From NCBI RefSeq assembly GCF_007858185.1, contig NZ_VFES01000005.1, positions 62,001 to 126,000 of the forward strand: DNA of 64,000 nt, written 5' to 3'. Both the position numbers and the translations under genes were made by a program. Of this stretch, positions 60,897-64,000 are shown one piece after another. The number at the start of each line of letters is the position of its first letter. Positions within the stretch are counted from its first letter, which is position 1. The notes below the pieces were generated by a model. It saw nothing but the letters and a program-made list of their open reading frames with translations, had not been told where the DNA came from and ran no database searches. This DNA is from Pseudomonas grimontii (lineage in GTDB: Bacteria; Pseudomonadota; Gammaproteobacteria; Pseudomonadales; Pseudomonadaceae).

Positions 60897-61847
60897 CTAC
60901 TTGTCGAACTTGGAAGGCAACGGGCAGTCGTAGTTAACGTCAACCATGTCCAAGTTCTTCAGCTCGAAATTGGCGTAGCTCGCCCCCTGTGACGTTCGTA
61001 CTGTGGGTTGTCCGTACAAAAACACAAACGCAGTGGGTTTGGGCTGCTGGGAGATCTTTGAAAGCCTGGTAGCCATGAGGTTTTTGAGTTTGTAGCGCTC
61101 GACGAGCGTGTCCGAAACGAAGCTTGAGGTCGTCAGGCTTTCGGTTCCGCGCATCAAGCATTTCTTGAACTTGATCCGGTATGCGTCGTTTTTCCTAGTG
61201 CGATCGATGTAGGCCCACCCATAGTAGATGACCGGGTGGTCGGGGAGGTCATTCAGATCCTGTTCCCAGATGCACTTAAAAATGCTGTCGTAGGCCACGT
61301 CCTGGCCGGCAATATTGAGACGGCGAAACTCCAAGGTGTTGTCGGATCGATACCGGATATACCGGCTTACTACAGAGCGCACGGAGTAAATGGGGCCTAC
61401 AATCCCGGATTCACCCAGCTTGGTCGTGTAAGGCCTTGTGTTTCTAGCGCGTTGTTTCGCCACATGCACATCAGCGCTGGGATCCTGAGTCGGTTCGTCA
61501 TAGTACGAGTCGGGTCGATCTAGCTTGAACACGTCAACAATGGACTCGTCGACGGTTTTGCGCTCCTGCCCGTCGGGGCCGCTCGGCTCAACCTCAAGGT
61601 CGATCGCCTTCCCGTTGATGATCCCGCATGCCTCACTATGCTCTCCATAAACCTTGAAGTGCGGCACGACCCGCATGCTCTGCACGTCCTTGTCCAAATT
61701 CGCACAGGTCACCTGGGCCGCACAGTTCGCTCCAGGGCAAACGAAGGCTCGTTTATCGGTGATTACACCTGCCCAAAACAGGTCATAGGCTCGATCGGGA
61801 TCGACAAAGTCTCCAGCCTCAATGCTGAACGCAACATCCAATGCCAT
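60897..61847 (-). CDS. Hypothetical protein with a CoiA-like zinc-ribbon signature
   Basis: I do not recognise the whole protein (316 residues from the ATG at 61847; longer starts at 61907, 61949 and 61982 are possible). Near the N terminus a FVCPGANC...VTC cluster is followed by VVPHFKVYGEHSEAC, which resembles the zinc-ribbon CxxC...HFxH...HxxxC entry domain seen in CoiA-like and DNA-processing proteins. The rest is mixed alpha/beta and charged, with no membrane segment. Its position between a decayed gene and a divergent ImmA/IrrE gene suggests island cargo. Confidence 0.55.
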   Translation of the reverse strand: MALDVAFSIEAGDFVDPDRAYDLFWAGVITDKRAFVCPGANCAAQVTCANLDKDVQSMRVVPHFKVYGEHSEACGIINGKAIDLEVEPSGPDGQERKTVDESIVDVFKLDRPDSYYDEPTQDPSADVHVAKQRARNTRPYTTKLGESGIVGPIYSVRSVVSRYIRYRSDNTLEFRRLNIAGQDVAYDSIFKCIWEQDLNDLPDHPVIYYGWAYIDRTRKNDAYRIKFKKCLMRGTESLTTSSFVSDTLVERYKLKNLMATRLSKISQQPKPTAFVFLYGQPTVRTSQGASYANFELKNLDMVDVNYDCPLPSKFDK

Positions 61848-62147
61848 GCTTCTTGTCAAACCTCCGGTAACCGTTTCGATGGCCCCCAACGCTACAGCGG
61901 GCGACATCAAGGGCTCTGATGTGTGGATAGCGAGCTGGCACGCCCTCATCGGCCACCGCCGTAGCCGAATCCTCACATACAATCTGGAGCAGGGCGAACC
62001 TAAAGATGGCGAAATAAAATCACTTTTTTTCTTGTGCCAAACTCCTCAACCGTTCATCTGGAAAACCATATGGTGGGTTAGCCATATATTGAAACCACTA
62101 CATATTGAGCTAGATTGTATTTGACAGTCTATATGTGGTGTTCCGCC
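61848..62147. other. 300-bp divergent spacer with repeated CATAT elements
   Basis: The left part may belong to a longer start of the minus-strand hypothetical gene. The right part (62030-62147) is AT-rich and holds the repeats listed at 62065-62140. Confidence 0.4.
62065..62140. promoter_or_regulatory. Promoter region with CATAT repeats before the ImmA/IrrE gene
   Basis: A palindrome ACCATATGGT (62065-62074) is followed by CCATATATTG (62082-62091), CTACATATTG (62098-62107) and the inverted form CTATATGTGG (62129-62138). A possible promoter is TTGAGC (62105-62110) with TATATG (62130-62135). Such clustered short repeats fit cooperative binding by an XRE-type repressor, though none is encoded next door. 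Confidence 0.45.
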
Positions 62148-62840
62148 ATGAATGAAGCTTCAATCGAGAAAGCAGCGACTGACCTGCTCATGCAGATTTA
62201 CCGTGATCGCCGGTACCTCTGGCCAGATCAAGAAATTCCCCCGATGATGATGCGCAGCCCCCGGATCGCCGCCATGGTCTGCGGCTACGACTATCATGAA
62301 TATCCCACCCTGGGGGACACCCAGTTCAACCGGCATAAAACCGGTACTCGCATTGCGGGCCTGATTGATCGTCAATCCAATAAGATCGCTGTCGCGACCG
62401 AGTTTGGTGACAAAGTTCAGCTCTTCACGGGGGCCCATGAAGTCGGCCATCTTGTGCTGCATGAGGACACCGTCATGCATCGTGACCGCGCGTTTGATGG
62501 CAGCCTGTTGCGAACGCCACGTGCACCCGCAGAGCGACAAGCCGATCGCTTCGCGGCCTGCTTCCTCATGCCCCAAAAGTTGGTGAGGGAACGGTTCGAA
62601 TTTATGTTCTGCTGCAAGGGGCAGCTGCGCTTCAGCGACGTGATTGCCTATCACCTCGACCCCAACAATCCGGATCGGCTCCTCTACGCCCCAAAAGAGT
62701 CAGGAGAACGTGAACTGGCGCTGGCGCGATGCACCCGATTCAACAACCAGCACCTGGTGTCACTGGCCGAGCAATTCGGTATCTCGGATTCGGCGATGGC
62801 CATCCGGCTCAAGGAACTGGAGTTGGTGCGATGGCCATAA
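62148..62840 (+). CDS. ImmA/IrrE-family metallo-endopeptidase
   Basis: The 230-residue protein carries the zinc protease motif HEVGH (97-101) in FTGAHEVGHLVLHED, a downstream ERQADRFAACFLMP helix with the third-ligand region, and an N-terminal helix bundle. The last 30 residues (HLVSLAEQFGISDSAMAIRLKELELV) look like a helix-turn-helix, so it may sense DNA or a partner. ImmA/IrrE proteins cleave XRE-type repressors to switch on mobile elements or stress genes. A usual XRE partner gene is missing. The start is the ATG at 62148; one at 62133 is possible. Confidence 0.85.
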   Translation: MNEASIEKAATDLLMQIYRDRRYLWPDQEIPPMMMRSPRIAAMVCGYDYHEYPTLGDTQFNRHKTGTRIAGLIDRQSNKIAVATEFGDKVQLFTGAHEVGHLVLHEDTVMHRDRAFDGSLLRTPRAPAERQADRFAACFLMPQKLVRERFEFMFCCKGQLRFSDVIAYHLDPNNPDRLLYAPKESGERELALARCTRFNNQHLVSLAEQFGISDSAMAIRLKELELVRWP

Positions 62841-62992
62841 AGCGGGCAGGGGTCACAGCATACTCAGAGTGTGAATCGTCGGTAGCGATTAAAAAGCAGT
62901 GTGTAAACCACTTTTTAACACCGTTAACCACTGTGGCTTACAGTGCAAAAAAAAGGTTTACACCTTCTCCAGGTCTTGGCACAGCGGATTGA
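62831..62992 (+). CDS. Doubtful small frame of 53 residues overlapping the ImmA/IrrE stop
   Basis: The ATG at 62831 lies inside the end of the metallopeptidase gene with GGAG 10 bases upstream, which would allow coupled translation. The product is basic with no recognised motif. Its later part crosses an inverted repeat and an A run, so it may be chance. Confidence 0.25.
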   Translation: MAIKRAGVTAYSECESSVAIKKQCVNHFLTPLTTVAYSAKKRFTPSPGLGTAD

Positions 62993-63337
62993 TTTTGCTT
63001 CACCAGGTCACTCCTGTATGACCACTCGCCGGCATGAAGCAAACCGGCGTTTTATCCACGGTTTCTGATGAGTCAGGTCAGTGGGTCAAGGTGCGACTGC
63101 CTGAATTACCGTGCTCGCAGCCTCGGCAGCGCTCTTCAATCAGCCAAGGCACCGGCCGGTGGTTGTGCACCCATCCAAGCAAAGGCATCCCTTGACGGCC
63201 ACTGCAAGAGGAGCGCGCAGGCGTGAGGGTGGACGCCCGAAGGGCCATGACGAGGCCTGATGGCCGAAACATGGTTAACGACAGCCGTCCCCGCAGAGGC
63301 ACGCTCAACGCATCCTTTAGAATGCGAATAGCAGTTC
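62841..63337. other. 497-bp stretch with an inverted repeat and weak terminator
   Basis: No firm gene is present. It contains the inverted repeat at 62901-62963 and a weak plus-strand hairpin CGCCGG-N11-CCGGCG-TTTT (63027-63053) that could end the metallopeptidase transcript. Confidence 0.4.
62901..62963. repeat. Inverted repeat GTGTAAACC ... GGTTTACAC
   Basis: GTGTAAACC (62901-62909) and GGTTTACAC (62955-62963) are perfect inverted copies 45 bases apart, with a TTAACCACT copy between them. The layout could suit a recombinase or repressor site near the integrase-like gene; this is speculative. Confidence 0.4.
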
Positions 63338-64000
63338 TCACTCAGGAACAGGCTTGCGACTAACCAACATAACCGCCAAACCGCGAATCTTCTCCGAGGC
63401 ACTGGAGATCTCTGGATCATCAGACCCAGCTGCGCTGTCTGCCAAAGCGTCTCTGATGGAAACAAGGATGCGTCCCAGCGCTTTGGGATAGTAAGAACTC
63501 CGATCGTCTTTGGGGAAAATTGGAATCGATGGGAGAGGGTGGAGCGGATCAATATTCAGGTAACGCAGGTAACGACCAAAGACTTCATCGAAATGGGGTG
63601 ACAGCGGCAGCCAGCCATCCTTGGCTGAGCGAAGCTCAACCCAACGTCCGTCCGACCTACGATTGAACTGATCGAGATGGCTGGGCGACCTGGCGGTTCC
63701 CATGACGCTCCAGAGCCGTCGGCCCGAGTACCTAGCCATGATCAGGTACATCTCAATTATTCGGAATTCATGCACGCCCAAGAAATTTGGGAGCGACTTC
63801 AAGACCCATTCCAGCTCAGCATCGGTCAAAAAACCGATTGCCTTGGGTTGCTTGAAAGCAAGATCAGCAAGGGGCTGCGCGGCAACGTTTTCACGTGAGG
63901 CTGAAGTATCCTTGAGGTAAAAATCCAGAAACTGCGTCGCGCAGCGAATCTCTCGCTTCCAGACATTTTTCTCGATTTCGCCATCATCACCAATTGATCT
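63338..64000 (-). CDS. Tyrosine-recombinase-like (phage integrase family) protein, partial
   Basis: The frame is open to the end of the window, so the N terminus lies outside. The visible 220 residues include a SAM-like core-binding helix (VWKREIRCATQFLDFYLKD) and a catalytic-domain start (IIEMYLIMARYSGRRLWSVMG, DGRWVELRSAKDGWLPLSPHFDEVFGRYLRYL, IFPKDD). The stop comes before any HxLRH or final Tyr motif, so the known catalytic residues other than the first Arg are not visible. It is either a truncated integrase or a divergent member. It is typical of a mobile-island edge. Confidence 0.6.
   Translation of the reverse strand, partial: RSIGDDGEIEKNVWKREIRCATQFLDFYLKDTSASRENVAAQPLADLAFKQPKAIGFLTDAELEWVLKSLPNFLGVHEFRIIEMYLIMARYSGRRLWSVMGTARSPSHLDQFNRRSDGRWVELRSAKDGWLPLSPHFDEVFGRYLRYLNIDPLHPLPSIPIFPKDDRSSYYPKALGRILVSIRDALADSAAGSDDPEISSASEKIRGLAVMLVSRKPVPE

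Noticed and set aside
63078..63552. Two overlapping minus-strand frames downstream of the integrase-like gene
   Set aside because: Neither continues the integrase domain (no HxLRH or Tyr motif) and the composition is not protein-like.
1..64000. CRISPR arrays, rRNA or tRNA genes
   Set aside because: No regularly spaced direct repeats and no cloverleaf or rRNA-like segments were noticed by eye; a dedicated scan would be needed to exclude a tRNA fragment near the 58.9-64 kb block.

Overview
The window reads as chromosome of a Pseudomonas, most likely the P. fluorescens/putida side of the genus. The basis is gene content and style: OprI-type alanine-zipper lipoproteins, an OprD porin, a BdlA-like PAS-PAS-MCP, a PA4872-type oxaloacetate decarboxylase, Anr/Fnr-type regulation, GC-rich codons and GGAG-type ribosome sites. 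The genus is inferred; there is no rRNA or tRNA in the window to fix it.

Region 1 (1-7,940) is ordinary core genome: the tail of a DMT exporter, RlhA (23S rRNA hydroxylase), a RidA protein, a two-PAS soluble chemoreceptor, an OprD porin, an orphan plus-strand terminator that may end a small RNA, oxaloacetate decarboxylase and a PAS-GGDEF diguanylate cyclase.

Region 2 (about 7,940-26,860) is a low-oxygen/energy-stress island. An Fnr/Anr paralogue with the [4Fe-4S] cysteines sits among four UspE-type tandem universal stress proteins, two OprI-like lipoproteins, a BON-domain protein, a FixJ-type response regulator, an aldehyde dehydrogenase (frameshifted at a G7 run), split transhydrogenase pntAA-pntAB-pntB, a zinc alcohol dehydrogenase, an NAD(P)HX epimerase with an eroded repair domain, an alpha/beta hydrolase, a GNAT protein, a nitroreductase, Hsp20 and an ArcD-like antiporter. 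At least eleven Fnr/Anr-type boxes (TTGAY-N4-RTCAA/G) lie upstream of these genes. Three of them share one promoter layout: the box, 21 bases, then GATACT.

Region 3 (27,100-33,000) is transitional: a thymidylate-kinase-like NTPase, a LysR gene that has lost its N-terminal DNA-binding part at the edge of a 112-bp inverted-repeat element, an MFS exporter, and an esterase divergent from a LysR regulator.

Region 4 (33,000-58,800) is accessory catabolism with dense local regulators. The first block holds an SDR, a GldA-like dehydrogenase, a metal-dependent cyclase-family hydrolase, LacI, a double NTF2 protein, a luciferase-like monooxygenase, a cupin of the 2,4'-dihydroxyacetophenone dioxygenase family, LysR, MFS, and an SCP2-alpha/beta hydrolase fusion. 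The second is a compact hydroxy-acid operon (gulonate-3-dehydrogenase-like, BKACE, ACS-family MFS, UxaA-family dehydratase) with a GntR/FCD repressor and an SDR; three near-identical TGTGATCACA operators tie these together. The third holds an old yellow enzyme, a pirin and LysR. The fourth is LysR divergent from a DsbA-like oxidoreductase, a Tat-exported degenerate metallo-beta-lactamase-fold protein, an NTF2 protein and a RutE/HadB-like nitroreductase.

Region 5 (58,800-64,000) looks like genomic-island debris: a 5'-truncated, frameshifted large protein, a hypothetical with a CoiA-like zinc-ribbon signature, an ImmA/IrrE metallopeptidase with CATAT repeats in its promoter, and a tyrosine-recombinase-like fragment running off the end. 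All functional names rest on reading the sequence and recalled family features; no database search was run.
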